Notes: generated from the letters alone by a model not told the origin. 25,731 nucleotides of DNA from an uncultured Oscillospiraceae bacterium (GCA_944385065.1 CALWVX010000004.1:1-25731), one strand, 5' to 3'; counted from the first letter of the stretch, positions 7,138 through 16,298 are shown. Translations and numbers: made by a program.

Positions 7138-8585
7138 TGAAACTGCCCAGTCTGCCATCCCAGCCCCGGCGCACGGGCGGTTCGGGCAACGCCCTGCGGG
7201 GAGGCGCCTATTCTGTGGCGGTCACCGCGGTGGTGCTGGCCATTCTGGTGGCGGTCAACGTGTTCGCCTCCGCCCTGCCCTCCACCGTGACCCGCCGCGA
7301 CATCAGTTCCGCCCAGCTCTACTCGGTCACCAGCAACACCAAAGCGGTGCTCAGCGCCCTGACCGAGGATGTGACCATCTACTGGATCGTCCAGTCCGGC
7401 CAGGAGGACGGGGTGATCGAGAACCTGCTGGACAAGTACGACAGCCTGTCCGACCACATCCAGGTGGTCAAGCGCAACCCGGACGTCTACCCCACCTTCG
7501 CCCAGCAGTACACCGATGAGGAGGTCATGAACAACAGCCTGGTGGTGGAGTGCGGGGACCGCAGCCGCTACATCCCCTTCACCGACATCTATCTGGGGGA
7601 GGTCAATCCCTACACCGGCGGCTACAGCGCCACCGACTTTGACGGCGAGGGGGCCATCACCTCCGCCATCGACTATGTGACCAGCCAGGAGCTGCCCAAG
7701 CTCTATCTGCTGGAGGGCCACGGGGAGGCCGAACTGCCCGAGGGCTTTCAGGAGCAGCTGGAGAAGGAAAACATTGAGCTGGCATCCTTCTCCCTGCTCA
7801 CGGTGGACCAGATTCCGGAGGACGCGGACTGCGTCATGATCTACGCCCCGGAGAGCGACCTGTCCCAGGAGGAGGCGGACATGCTCGCCTCCTATACGCA
7901 AAGCGGAGGCCGCCTGCTGGTTCTGGCAGGTCCCGCCCGGGAGAGCGACCTGGCCAATCTGTACAGCATTCTGGCCGACTACGGCGTCACCCCGGTGGAG
8001 GGGATCGTGGTGGAGGGGGACCGGGCCCACTACGCCTTCCAGCAGTCCCTCCTGCTGCCCGATCTGAACAGCCACGAGATTACCGACTCCCTCACCGAGG
8101 AAAACTACCTGGCCATTCTGCCCATCGCCCAGGGACTGGACGTGTCCGGCGCGGGCAGTCAGGTCACCTCCCTGCTCACCACCTCGGAGCAGTCCTTCAG
8201 CAAGGTCGCCGGATATGACCTGGAGACCTACGAAAAGGAGGAGGGTGATCTGGACGGCCCCTTCTCCCTGGCCGTGGCCGTGGACTGCGGAAACGGCGGG
8301 CAGATTGTCTGGTTCTCCTCCAGCGCCTTTCTGGAGGACCTCTACAACGCCTACTCCTCCGGGGCCAACCGGGACCTGACCATGAACGCGGCGGCCTATC
8401 TGATCGGCGAGAGCGACGCCATGGCCATCCGCAGCCGGTCCCTCAGCTATGACTATCTGACCATCAACGAGGCCGCAGCCTCCCTGCTCCAGGTGCTCAT
8501 GATCGGGGTGTTCCCCCTGCTGTACCTGGGATTCGGAATTTATGTGGTGCTGAGAAGGAGGCGTATGCAGCATGTATCGGTCTAA
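7137..8585 (+). CDS. GldG-family auxiliary protein of ABC exporter
   Basis: 482-aa membrane-anchored protein of the GldG/ABC_transp_aux type. A cytoplasmic basic N-terminus leads to a membrane helix (about 23-46), then a large extracytoplasmic region with RRDISSAQLYSVTSNT, DVTIYWIV and YLLEGHGEAELPEGF, the last a conserved feature of these domains. A C-terminal helix (about 452-476) ends in RRRRM. The ATG overlaps the permease stop, with CGGAGG just upstream. In the family this subunit sits outside the membrane and probably binds or channels the exported partner; the cargo is not identifiable here. Confidence 0.88.
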   Translation: MKLPSLPSQPRRTGGSGNALRGGAYSVAVTAVVLAILVAVNVFASALPSTVTRRDISSAQLYSVTSNTKAVLSALTEDVTIYWIVQSGQEDGVIENLLDKYDSLSDHIQVVKRNPDVYPTFAQQYTDEEVMNNSLVVECGDRSRYIPFTDIYLGEVNPYTGGYSATDFDGEGAITSAIDYVTSQELPKLYLLEGHGEAELPEGFQEQLEKENIELASFSLLTVDQIPEDADCVMIYAPESDLSQEEADMLASYTQSGGRLLVLAGPARESDLANLYSILADYGVTPVEGIVVEGDRAHYAFQQSLLLPDLNSHEITDSLTEENYLAILPIAQGLDVSGAGSQVTSLLTTSEQSFSKVAGYDLETYEKEEGDLDGPFSLAVAVDCGNGGQIVWFSSSAFLEDLYNAYSSGANRDLTMNAAAYLIGESDAMAIRSRSLSYDYLTINEAAASLLQVLMIGVFPLLYLGFGIYVVLRRRRMQHVSV

Positions 8586-10008
8586 ACGGCTCTTGATCCT
8601 GCTGGCCGTCCTGGCAGTGGTGTGTGCGGCGGCCCTGATCGCCCTGGGGGCGGAGCATCGGCAGGAACAGATCCAAACCAGCGGCCAGGTTGTCCTGGAG
8701 CTCTCCGCCGACAGCGTCCAGACTCTCTCCTGGACCTACGGGGGCGAAACCCTGTCCTTCACCCGGGGGGAGGACGGCGGCTGGAGCTATGATGGGGACG
8801 CGGCCTTCCCTGTGGACGAACAGGCCATGGCGGAGCTGCTGGAGCCCTTCACCGCCTTTTCCGCCGCCTTTGTCATCCAGGACGTGGAGGACTTCGGGCA
8901 GTACGGCCTGGACGATCCGGTGTGCACCATCTCCATCGGCACCCAGTCGGAGACCTATGAGATCCTGCTGGGCGACTACAGCGCCATGGACGAGCAGCGG
9001 TATGTCTCCCTGGGAGACGGCAACGTCTATCTGGCGGTAAACGACCCGCTGGACCAGTACGACGCCGCCCTGCGGGACTGCATCCAGAACGACCGGGTCC
9101 CCGCTCTGGACCAGGTGACCAGTCTCACCTTCTCCGGCGCGGAGGACTACACGGTCTTCTATCAGGAGGACGGCTCCGCTTACAGCTATTGCGAGGAAGA
9201 TGTGTACTTCACCGACCGGGACGGAGACACCCTCCCCCTGGACACCAGCCGGGTGGAGAGCTATCTGAGCGCCCTGTCCAATCTGGTTCTGACCAACTAT
9301 GTGACCTACAGCGCCTCGGACGAGGACCTGGCCCAGTACGGGCTGGACGATCCGGAGCTGACCGTCTCGGTGGACTACACCGGAGAGGATGAGAACGGCG
9401 GGGAGATCTCCGGCACCTTCACCCTTCACCTCAGCCGGGACCCGGAGGAGCGGGCCCGGGCGGAGGAGAGCCGGGAGGACGGGAGCGACGGCGAGGAGAC
9501 CATCACCGCCTATGCCCGGGTGGGAGGCTCCCCCATTGTGTACAGCATCACCTCCCTGGAGTACACCGACCTGATGGCGGCCTCCTATGACGACCTGCGC
9601 CACCGGGAGGTGCTCACCGCCGATTTCGCGGACATCCAGCAGATCGACGTCACTCTGGAGGGAGAGACCCACACCTTTACCGCCCAGGGAAGCGGAGAGG
9701 ATCGGACCTGGTCCTATCAGGAGCAGGAGATCGAGATGGAGGACCTCCAGTCGGCCATTGAGGACCTGTCCGCCGACCGCTTCACAGACGAGGACCCCGA
9801 CCAGCAGCTGGAGATCTCCTTCACCGCTTATCTGGACAACGAGAACTTCCCCCAGGTGGAGGTGTCCCTCTACCGCTATGATGGGGAGTCCTGTCTGGCC
9901 GTGGTGGACGGCACGCCGGTCTGTCTGATCCCCCGCGGGTCGATGGTGGACCTGGCGGAGGCGGTCCAGGCCATCGTTCTCCAGGGCGATTCTCCGGAGG
10001 AGAGCTGA
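8572..10008 (+). CDS. DUF4340 domain protein, exporter-associated
   Basis: 478-aa protein with a short basic start, one membrane helix (about 6-26) and a long acidic extracytoplasmic part. Two copies of the DUF4340 hallmark are visible, DFGQYGLDDPVCTISI near residue 106 and DLAQYGLDDPELTVSV near residue 254, each followed by a beta-rich segment, so the protein is internally duplicated. It overlaps the GldG-like gene by 14 bp and closes the operon before a strong hairpin. DUF4340 proteins very often accompany GldA/F/G-like genes; biochemical function is unknown. Confidence 0.88.
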   Translation: MYRSKRLLILLAVLAVVCAAALIALGAEHRQEQIQTSGQVVLELSADSVQTLSWTYGGETLSFTRGEDGGWSYDGDAAFPVDEQAMAELLEPFTAFSAAFVIQDVEDFGQYGLDDPVCTISIGTQSETYEILLGDYSAMDEQRYVSLGDGNVYLAVNDPLDQYDAALRDCIQNDRVPALDQVTSLTFSGAEDYTVFYQEDGSAYSYCEEDVYFTDRDGDTLPLDTSRVESYLSALSNLVLTNYVTYSASDEDLAQYGLDDPELTVSVDYTGEDENGGEISGTFTLHLSRDPEERARAEESREDGSDGEETITAYARVGGSPIVYSITSLEYTDLMAASYDDLRHREVLTADFADIQQIDVTLEGETHTFTAQGSGEDRTWSYQEQEIEMEDLQSAIEDLSADRFTDEDPDQQLEISFTAYLDNENFPQVEVSLYRYDGESCLAVVDGTPVCLIPRGSMVDLAEAVQAIVLQGDSPEES

Positions 10009-10031
10009 CCGGTTCCTCCGTCCTGTTTTCC

Positions 10032-10063
10032 AAGAGCCGGCGCCCTTGCGGGCGCCGGCTCTT
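10032..10063 (+). terminator. Terminator-like hairpin after exporter operon
   Basis: A perfect 14-bp stem, AAGAGCCGGCGCCC (10032-10045) with GGGCGCCGGCTCTT (10050-10063), encloses loop TTGC 24 bp after the DUF4340 stop. The following sequence is pyrimidine-rich (CGCCTCTCTCC) and not a pure U-tract, so efficiency is uncertain. Confidence 0.7.
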
Positions 10064-10090
10064 CGCCTCTCTCCATTCCATCGGCCGTCC

Positions 10091-10119
10091 TTGACAACCC
10101 CCACGGGGCAGGGTATAAT
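10091..10119 (+). promoter_or_regulatory. Consensus sigma-A promoter of the ZIP transporter gene
   Basis: TTGACA (10091-10096) and TATAAT (10114-10119) match both consensus hexamers exactly, with a 17-bp spacer. Such a strong promoter next to a palindrome suggests control by repression. Confidence 0.92.
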
Positions 10120-10126
10120 GGCAAAA

Positions 10127-10144
10127 AGTTAGATTTTTCTAACT
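10127..10144 (+). promoter_or_regulatory. Palindromic operator, probable metalloregulator site
   Basis: AGTTAGA (10127-10133) and TCTAACT (10138-10144) form a perfect inverted repeat across TTTT, starting at about the expected +1. The TTAG..CTAA core recalls DtxR/MntR-type operators. Its place over the start of a metal transporter transcript suggests repression by a metal-loaded regulator. It could also act as a small RNA hairpin. Confidence 0.6.
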
Positions 10145-10204
10145 ATTTACCCGGCGGCTTCCCGGACTCAGGGGCTTCCGCCGGAGCGGACTGCGGAGCG
10201 TACC

Positions 10205-10987
10205 ATGAATCTGACTATTCTTTACGGCCTGCTGATCCCTTTTGCCGGAACCGCTTTGGGGGCAGCCTGCGTCTTTTTTCTGAAAAGCGGCCTGGGCGAC
10301 CGGGTGCAGCGTGTTCTCACCGGTTTTGCCGCCGGCGTCATGGTGGCCGCCTCCGTCTGGAGCCTGCTGATCCCGGCCATGGAGCAGTCCTCCGGGATGG
10401 GCGTGTGGGCCTTTTTCCCCGCGGCGGCCGGTTTCTGGCTGGGCATTTTGTTTCTGCTGCTGCTGGATCACCTGATTCCCCACCTCCACCAGAAGAGCAG
10501 CCAGCCGGAGGGCCCCAGAAGCCAGCTCAAGCGCACCACCATGCTGACCCTGGCCGTGACCCTCCACAACATCCCTGAGGGGATGGCGGTGGGGGTGGTC
10601 TACGCCGGACTTTTGACCCAGAACGCCACCATCACCCTCTCCGGGGCGCTGGCGCTGTCCCTGGGCATCGCCATTCAGAATTTTCCCGAAGGGGCCATTC
10701 TCTCCCTTCCCCTGCGCTCGGAGGGAGCCGGAGCGGGCCGGGCGTTCGGGTACGGCGTCCTCTCCGGCGCGGTGGAGCCTGCGGCGGCCCTTCTGACCAT
10801 TCTGGCCTCCGGCTGGATCATCCCGGCGCTGCCCTATCTGCTCAGCTTTGCCGCCGGGGCCATGGTCTATGTGGTGGTGGAGGAGCTGATTCCCGAGATG
10901 TCCCAGGGAAGCCACGACCACGCAGGCGTGCTGGCCTTTGCCGCCGGATTCACGCTGATGATGACCCTGGATGTGGCCCTGGGGTAA
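10205..10987 (+). CDS. ZIP family divalent metal transporter
   Basis: 260-aa membrane transporter of the ZIP (ZupT/GufA-like) family with about eight helices. Metal-site motifs are visible: HNIPEGMAVGVVYAG in helix IV and NFPEGAILSLPL in helix V, plus VVVEELIPE near the C-terminus. A loop with HLIPHLHQK before helix IV supplies extra histidines. Zn, Fe or Mn import is expected. The long leader (about 80 nt) starts at a consensus promoter with a palindromic operator. The gene is a single unit between two hairpins. Confidence 0.92.
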   Translation: MNLTILYGLLIPFAGTALGAACVFFLKSGLGDRVQRVLTGFAAGVMVAASVWSLLIPAMEQSSGMGVWAFFPAAAGFWLGILFLLLLDHLIPHLHQKSSQPEGPRSQLKRTTMLTLAVTLHNIPEGMAVGVVYAGLLTQNATITLSGALALSLGIAIQNFPEGAILSLPLRSEGAGAGRAFGYGVLSGAVEPAAALLTILASGWIIPALPYLLSFAAGAMVYVVVEELIPEMSQGSHDHAGVLAFAAGFTLMMTLDVALG

Positions 10988-11052
10988 CGGGGCGGTTTTA
11001 TGCCCGAGTCCCGGCGTCATTCATCCGGAAAAATTTTCTTCTTCGCCAGCAG

Positions 11053-11089
11053 AAAGGACACGGCTGTTCGCCGTGTCCTTTTGATTTTG
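11053..11089 (+). terminator. Rho-independent terminator of ZIP gene
   Basis: AAAGGACACGGC (11053-11064) pairs perfectly with GCCGTGTCCTTT (11070-11081) around TGTTC and is followed by TGATTTTGG. It lies between two convergent genes and could also limit read-through from the minus-strand 1,483-aa gene, although no strong U-tract is present on that side beyond TTT. Confidence 0.85.
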
Positions 11090-11116
11090 GGTCCACATTT
11101 TCCAGACCATGCTCCC

Positions 11117-14100
11117 TCAGTCCCACCAGAAGTACCACACCTTCGACTGCCCCAGAGCATCGGCCAGGGCGCCGATACTCTCCTCGTTCTGATCCAGATC
11201 CGGGCAGAGACCGTACTGCTCGACGGCCGTCGCCATGGCCTTTTCCCGGGGAATGGGCGCCGGGAGCAGAAACTCCAGCTCATCGTGGGTCAGGGCCGCG
11301 GGGACCGCGCCGAAGCGCTCAAACCAGTACTTCGCCGCCGCCATCAGCTCCGGCGAATCGGGGCAGTCATTCCAGCCCCCGAAGGGCAGCCAGGCAAATA
11401 CCTCCCAGGGATTTCGCACCGGGATTTTCGCCAAAATCAGGGGGCAGGTCATCCCCGTGTCCGGATTCCAATAGGAGGTGAAGCGGTTGTTGGGCTCGCC
11501 GCCCGCCATCTCCCCCAGGACCTCTTTCGACCAGTCCAGGCCGTCCTCCTCGGCCTCCTCCCTGCGCCGGCCGGCCAGCTCGCCGAGCAGCGCCTTCCCG
11601 TCTTCCACCGGGGCGCGGCGCACCCTGTTCCGGTATTCCGCCACCCTGTCCGGGTCAAAGGCATAGCCTTCCGCCCCTTCCCGCTCCGGGTCGGAATTCA
11701 TGATCAGGCACTCCCACAGCGTCTCGTCCGCCCTGACCAGCACCGGGACGAATCCCTCCCGCACCCCCAGCCGGCGGGCATAGCTCAGCGCCGCCGTGAT
11801 AGGGTCGTCGTCCCGCATGGAGGGGAAATACCGGCACTCACAGTTCAGGTAGGCCATGACAGCCCGGTCCAGGGGAGCCGGCTCCCGGGTGGTCTCGTCC
11901 ACCTCCTGTCCCTTCCAGTTCTCAAAGCGATTTTCCAGGATCTCCGACACCGCCTGATAGAGTCTCTCGTCAAAGGGGAGGAACAGATACGCCTCCTCCT
12001 GAAATTCCCCGGAGTAATACCGCTCCGGGCCGAAATAGTTCAGGGCGCAGTCATCAAAATCAGCGGGGTAATAGGGGAAACCGCCGCCGTAATAGTACCG
12101 GGCAAAGGCCTCTCCCTCCTCGTCGAACAGGGCGGAGAACAGCTGCCCGCCCAGAGCGTCCCGGAGGAAGGGGCGCAGGTCGACGTGCTCCGGATCCGCC
12201 TTGAACTCCTCCACTGTGTCCCAGCACCGCTCCAGGAACTCCAGGCTCATCAGATCCTGCTCGATGCACCAGCGGAGATAAAAGGCCATGTGGTTATAGG
12301 CGCTGAGCTCGTCCACCGGCAGGTGCTTCTCCCGGATGCTCTCCAGGTGCCTCCCTGCGTCGTCCAGGACCCAGGTGCCGTCTGTCTCCCCCTCATCTTC
12401 TTCCCAATCCTCCAGGTCCGCCGTATCCGGCCGCTCCGGGTCTATTACAAAGCTGACGTCTTCCATTTTGTCCAGCAGCTCCTCGGCGCTGTGGGCCTGC
12501 TTGTACTCCATCTCATCCCGATAGAGGGGGATCACCTGATAGAAATTGACCTCCTCGCCGCCCGGCAGAGTGCAGACTTCCGCCCCCTCCTCCGCCCCCT
12601 GCGGCGTGATGAGAATGGCGCCGCACAGCTGGGTATTCTCCGCAAAGGGAGACTGTTTGTCCATAGTGTGGCCCCAGCCCAGCCAGGTGTCGTTGGCAAT
12701 GGGCAGACGGGCCAGCACCTTCAGCAGTCCGATGGGCCAGTACCACCGCTCCGACTGCAGCGAGTCCGCGTCCAGTTTCCAGTCCGGCGGCAGGGCGACG
12801 GCCAGCTCCGCTCGCTCCAGGCGGTGCTCCGACAGCTCCTCGGGCACCTTCATCCGGTGTGCCCCCATCCCCATGGTCACCAGGGTGTAATAGTTCCGCT
12901 CCTCCGAGGGTTCCACCACGCAGATGTCCACATGAATGTCCGGAGAGACCAGCTCGTGAAATACGTTCTCCACCGGGCCGAAGTGGGAGGCGATGTGCTC
13001 CTCCACCGCCTCCATCTCCTCTTGAGTGTAGCACTCCTCGGGGCCGACGGGGTCGCTTCCTTTCAGGAGAACCAAGCTGGAACGGTCAGGGGTGCCGTCC
13101 TCCCCCACCCGCACCTGGAAGGTCACATCCTCCCCGCCGGTCAGACGGTAGATCAGAGTCACGCCGTAATCCAGGTCAAAAAGCGCCGTCTCCAGCTCCC
13201 CGTCCCCCGTGCCGGGGCCGGGACAGGTGCTCCAGAGGCCGCTGTCCAGCCGCTCTTTCTGGACACGAAGCCAGTCTCCGTCCAGCTTGGACAGGCCCGC
13301 CTCGTTCATGCGGAACACCAGGTCCACCTCCCGTCCCCGGATGGCATAGGGGAAGGTGCAGTACGGGGCGTCCTTCTCATACCGGGCCGGGTTGGGCTGA
13401 AAAAGCTCTATAAACCGGACCAGGCCCGCCCCGTTGACCGTGATGCAGGAGATGGAGCGCTGCTTGTCGTCCGCGTCCTCGGCAAGCCCCGCCTGAAGCG
13501 TCCGATCCGCGTCGGGGTTAATCCAGTGGTACTCCATCTGCTCGATGGAGGCTCCCTCCCCGATCTCCTTCCGCAGGGTCAGGAACTCATAGTCTCCAGG
13601 CTCCAGGGACAGGCCCCGCTCCACGGCCTCCAGGGCCCCGGCCTTGTCCCCGAAGTGGGCTCTCAGCTTGCCCAGCTGCAGCCAACCCCAGGGGTAGTTC
13701 GGCTCCTCCCTCACCCCCCGCTCGGAATACTCCAGAGCCTCCTCCAGCCGGCCGCAGTACATCAGGGCACAGGAGTAGCGGTAGTACCACATGCCGCAGC
13801 CCCGGGCGCCGGACTCCGAGGCGGGCATCCATTGCGCGGCCCGGTAATACATCGTATATTCGTCCAGATTGTTGCAGGCATAGGAGTACCACAGGGCGAT
13901 CTGCAGGTCCCGCCGGGCCTGCCGCTGTGTGAACCGGCCCGCGCTCACACCTGCCTTGATGAAGTCAATGAGGTAAGTATACATCTTCCCAAAATAACTG
14001 GATACTTCTCCCTCAAAGGACTCCAGCGTCCGAATGTCCTGCACTGACAGCAGGGAGCCGGTCTCCGGGTCCACCTGGGGTTCCGGCTCCTCCTCCGCCA

Positions 14101-15568
14101 GGTCCACACCCCCGACGTCCCGGCGGAACGCATGGAACTGGGCCCACGGGATACCGCTGGCTTCCAAAAAGTTCCTGGCCGCCTGGAGGACGGGGATCAG
14201 GTCCCAGGCGATGAAGTCCAGGTAGCCGTGATAGAGGCCGACGGCCCCGCCCAGGAAGGCCACCGCATCCTCGCCGGCCTGTTCCGTCACCGCCTCCTGG
14301 AGGGCGTCCCGGAAATCTGTGATCTTCTTGGCCCGGTCCTCCCCCGCAAAATTTTTCAGGGGGTAGACGAAGAACCCCGCCGCGATGCCGTCTGCATGGA
14401 AGCGGTCCACGGTGTCGCTTCGGGCGCTCATATAGTCGTTGATGAGCGCCGGCAGCCGGGTGGAGCCGGTGCAGACGTCCAGCCGCCAGTCCGCGTCTGG
14501 GTCCTTCACCGGGTCCAGCTCATAGGCCAGGCAGCTGTGTTCCAGATAGTCGCCGCCGTCCCGATCGTCGGTCAGGCCAAGGTTTTTCAGCATCTGGGGC
14601 AGCTCCGCCAGCGAGACGGCGGAGGAAGCGTCCGGTCCCTTCTTCGGGGCGGTGAGCAGGTCAAAGGCGGCCACATGGGCGATGGCGTTAACCTCCCCCA
14701 GCACCTGGTCCGTGAGGGTGGAGAGCAGCCACCAGGCCCGCTCCGCGTCCTCCCGCTGCAGGGGCAGGAGCTTTTCACAGTAAACGGCCAGAGCAACCTG
14801 CCCGTTCTCCTGCCGCTCCGCCCACACCTGAACCTCTTCCGGCCGGATCTCGTCCTCTCCGCAGCGCAGAGAGAAGTCGGAGGAGGGCTGACGGCCCACC
14901 CAGATGTTCCAGTGTTCCAATACCGACTTCGGGGCATGGGCCCGGAAGTAGACCAGGGGGAACAGGGCGGAGCGCACTCCCTCCGGCGAGAGGATCAGCT
15001 CATATTTCTCCCCGTTGAAGCCAATTTCAAAGGCGACGCGGCTCAGGGCCAGGTTCAGCGCCCCCTCGCACTTGGCCACGACCTCCTCCCCCCGCTCCCG
15101 GATCTGGTCGGCGTCCATGACGGCGCGCAGCTCCCCCTCGATCTCTTCAAAGGCAGTCCATGCCTCCCGCACCCGCTGCCGGAAGGGCTTTTCAAACCGG
15201 GGCAGAGCCAGCCGGCGGCGGCAGTCGTCGATCAGATCCTGGGTGTCTTCATCGCCGGGCCGGGCATCCAGCGCCTGTTCAAAATAGCGCAGAGCCGGCC
15301 CCTCCTGGTCCAGATAGTAATAGGCATAGCCCATGCGGAAATTCCAGTTATGGTCCCCTTTAAAATATTCCTCATGGGGTTCCAGCAGCGCGATGGCCTT
15401 CTCATACAGGGCCCGCTCTCCAGGCTGTGCCAGGTTGTTGTAGGCCCGGGCCAGTTCGCTGTCCATCTCCGGGGTGCGCTCCTCTGCTGGGATGGCCTCC
15501 AGCGCGTCGATAATCTTCTGAAACTCGTCGTTGTCGTTCCAAATCCGGCACTGCTCCAGCAATTCCAT
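11117..15568 (-). CDS. Giant cytosolic TPR / SUFU / DUF4253 mosaic protein
   Basis: 1,483 aa, acidic, with no signal peptide or membrane helix. In order: N-terminal TPR-like helices (about 1-125, with ALRYFEQALDARPGDE); a region of about 185-520 that resembles the poorly known TPR-annotated DUF4026 group; a second TPR stretch (about 555-660, EEALEYSERGVREEPNYPWGWL); an unassigned segment (660-845); a suppressor-of-fused domain (about 846-1035) marked by ELAVALPPDW, WPIGLLKVLARLP and DTWLGWGHT; then a C-terminal DUF4253-type region (about 1250-1483) with PFGGWNDCPDS. ATG 15568 follows TAGGAGGG. It lies 52 bp behind a TetR gene and is probably co-transcribed. SUFU domains in bacteria are often immunity modules; the function here is unproven. 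Confidence 0.88.
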   Translation of the reverse strand: MELLEQCRIWNDNDEFQKIIDALEAIPAEERTPEMDSELARAYNNLAQPGERALYEKAIALLEPHEEYFKGDHNWNFRMGYAYYYLDQEGPALRYFEQALDARPGDEDTQDLIDDCRRRLALPRFEKPFRQRVREAWTAFEEIEGELRAVMDADQIRERGEEVVAKCEGALNLALSRVAFEIGFNGEKYELILSPEGVRSALFPLVYFRAHAPKSVLEHWNIWVGRQPSSDFSLRCGEDEIRPEEVQVWAERQENGQVALAVYCEKLLPLQREDAERAWWLLSTLTDQVLGEVNAIAHVAAFDLLTAPKKGPDASSAVSLAELPQMLKNLGLTDDRDGGDYLEHSCLAYELDPVKDPDADWRLDVCTGSTRLPALINDYMSARSDTVDRFHADGIAAGFFVYPLKNFAGEDRAKKITDFRDALQEAVTEQAGEDAVAFLGGAVGLYHGYLDFIAWDLIPVLQAARNFLEASGIPWAQFHAFRRDVGGVDLAEEEPEPQVDPETGSLLSVQDIRTLESFEGEVSSYFGKMYTYLIDFIKAGVSAGRFTQRQARRDLQIALWYSYACNNLDEYTMYYRAAQWMPASESGARGCGMWYYRYSCALMYCGRLEEALEYSERGVREEPNYPWGWLQLGKLRAHFGDKAGALEAVERGLSLEPGDYEFLTLRKEIGEGASIEQMEYHWINPDADRTLQAGLAEDADDKQRSISCITVNGAGLVRFIELFQPNPARYEKDAPYCTFPYAIRGREVDLVFRMNEAGLSKLDGDWLRVQKERLDSGLWSTCPGPGTGDGELETALFDLDYGVTLIYRLTGGEDVTFQVRVGEDGTPDRSSLVLLKGSDPVGPEECYTQEEMEAVEEHIASHFGPVENVFHELVSPDIHVDICVVEPSEERNYYTLVTMGMGAHRMKVPEELSEHRLERAELAVALPPDWKLDADSLQSERWYWPIGLLKVLARLPIANDTWLGWGHTMDKQSPFAENTQLCGAILITPQGAEEGAEVCTLPGGEEVNFYQVIPLYRDEMEYKQAHSAEELLDKMEDVSFVIDPERPDTADLEDWEEDEGETDGTWVLDDAGRHLESIREKHLPVDELSAYNHMAFYLRWCIEQDLMSLEFLERCWDTVEEFKADPEHVDLRPFLRDALGGQLFSALFDEEGEAFARYYYGGGFPYYPADFDDCALNYFGPERYYSGEFQEEAYLFLPFDERLYQAVSEILENRFENWKGQEVDETTREPAPLDRAVMAYLNCECRYFPSMRDDDPITAALSYARRLGVREGFVPVLVRADETLWECLIMNSDPEREGAEGYAFDPDRVAEYRNRVRRAPVEDGKALLGELAGRRREEAEEDGLDWSKEVLGEMAGGEPNNRFTSYWNPDTGMTCPLILAKIPVRNPWEVFAWLPFGGWNDCPDSPELMAAAKYWFERFGAVPAALTHDELEFLLPAPIPREKAMATAVEQYGLCPDLDQNEESIGALADALGQSKVWYFWWD

Positions 15569-15620
15569 GCTGCGTCCCTCCTATCGCATGTACTTCCTGT
15601 CTCTGTTTTTGTTTCCCAAA

Positions 15621-16244
15621 TCAGGGCGTCCCGGCCCTCCGCCCCGCGGCCCGCTCCATCTCGTCCGCCAGGGCCCTGATCTGAAATTCCATCATGTCCT
15701 CCGCCGTCTCAGGAAAAAGAAAGGGCATAGTCTCCGGGATGGCTTTGTAAACCATCATCATGGCAATGGCCAGACTTCCGAACAGCCCCGGGTCCAGCGT
15801 CTCGGGCGGCACGCCGAAGACAGCCAATACCTGCCCGAAAAAGGCCCTCTGGTCCCGCCGGAACATCCGGAAGCTCTCCGGCGTCAGACAGCGGTAGACC
15901 TCCTGCTCCTCCTCGATAGACAGCACGGCGATGCCTCCCTCGCCGCGGCAGCAGTCCCGCAGGAACCGCTCCACCCCCTGCCGCCAGGTAAGGGAGGGAT
16001 CGTCTCTCAGCTCCTGCGCGTAGCGCAGGAGCCTGGGCTGCTGACAGCGCAGGGACTGGAGAACCAATTCCTCCTTGGAGGAAAACAGGGAATAAAAGAA
16101 GGTCTTGGAGATACAGACTTCTCTGCACAGCAGGTCCACGCTGCTGTGGATCAGCCCCCGCTCGGCAATGCATCGGGTCATGGCCTCCAGCAGCGCCTCC
16201 CTGACCTGCTTCCGCTCCTGCTCAGAATAGGACCTGCGCGGCAC
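15621..16244 (-). CDS. TetR/AcrR-family transcriptional regulator
   Basis: 207-aa DNA-binding regulator. The N-terminal helix-turn-helix is seen at about residues 12-57 (ALLEAMTRCIAERGLIHSSV, then LCREVCISKTFFYSLFSSKEEL). The rest is an alpha-helical ligand and dimer domain without a recognised ligand signature. I chose GTG at 16244, which begins PRRSYSEQER and lies 10 nt after GGAGG; TTG nine nucleotides upstream is the alternative. It precedes the 1,483-aa gene on the same strand and probably controls their common promoter. Confidence 0.88.
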   Translation of the reverse strand: MPRRSYSEQERKQVREALLEAMTRCIAERGLIHSSVDLLCREVCISKTFFYSLFSSKEELVLQSLRCQQPRLLRYAQELRDDPSLTWRQGVERFLRDCCRGEGGIAVLSIEEEQEVYRCLTPESFRMFRRDQRAFFGQVLAVFGVPPETLDPGLFGSLAIAMMMVYKAIPETMPFLFPETAEDMMEFQIRALADEMERAAGRRAGTP

Positions 16245-16298
16245 GCCCAACTCACCTCCGGCAATTTTAAAGACTACAATCAAAAAATGGTGTTTAAT

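Noticed and set aside
7068..8573. 501-aa minus-strand ORF opposite the GldG-like gene
   Set aside because: It is an antisense shadow, rich in Gln, Gly and His. The plus frame has membrane helices and coupled start/stop overlaps on both sides.
8497..10104. 535-aa minus-strand ORF opposite the DUF4340 gene
   Set aside because: It is the antisense of two overlapping plus-strand genes with recognisable domains. It lacks a ribosome site and any known motif.
11000..14047. 1,015-aa plus-strand ORF opposite the large mosaic protein
   Set aside because: GC-rich DNA leaves antisense frames open. This frame is rich in Arg, Pro, Gln and Leu and shows no domain, while the minus frame has SUFU and DUF4253 motifs, TPR helices and a good ribosome site.
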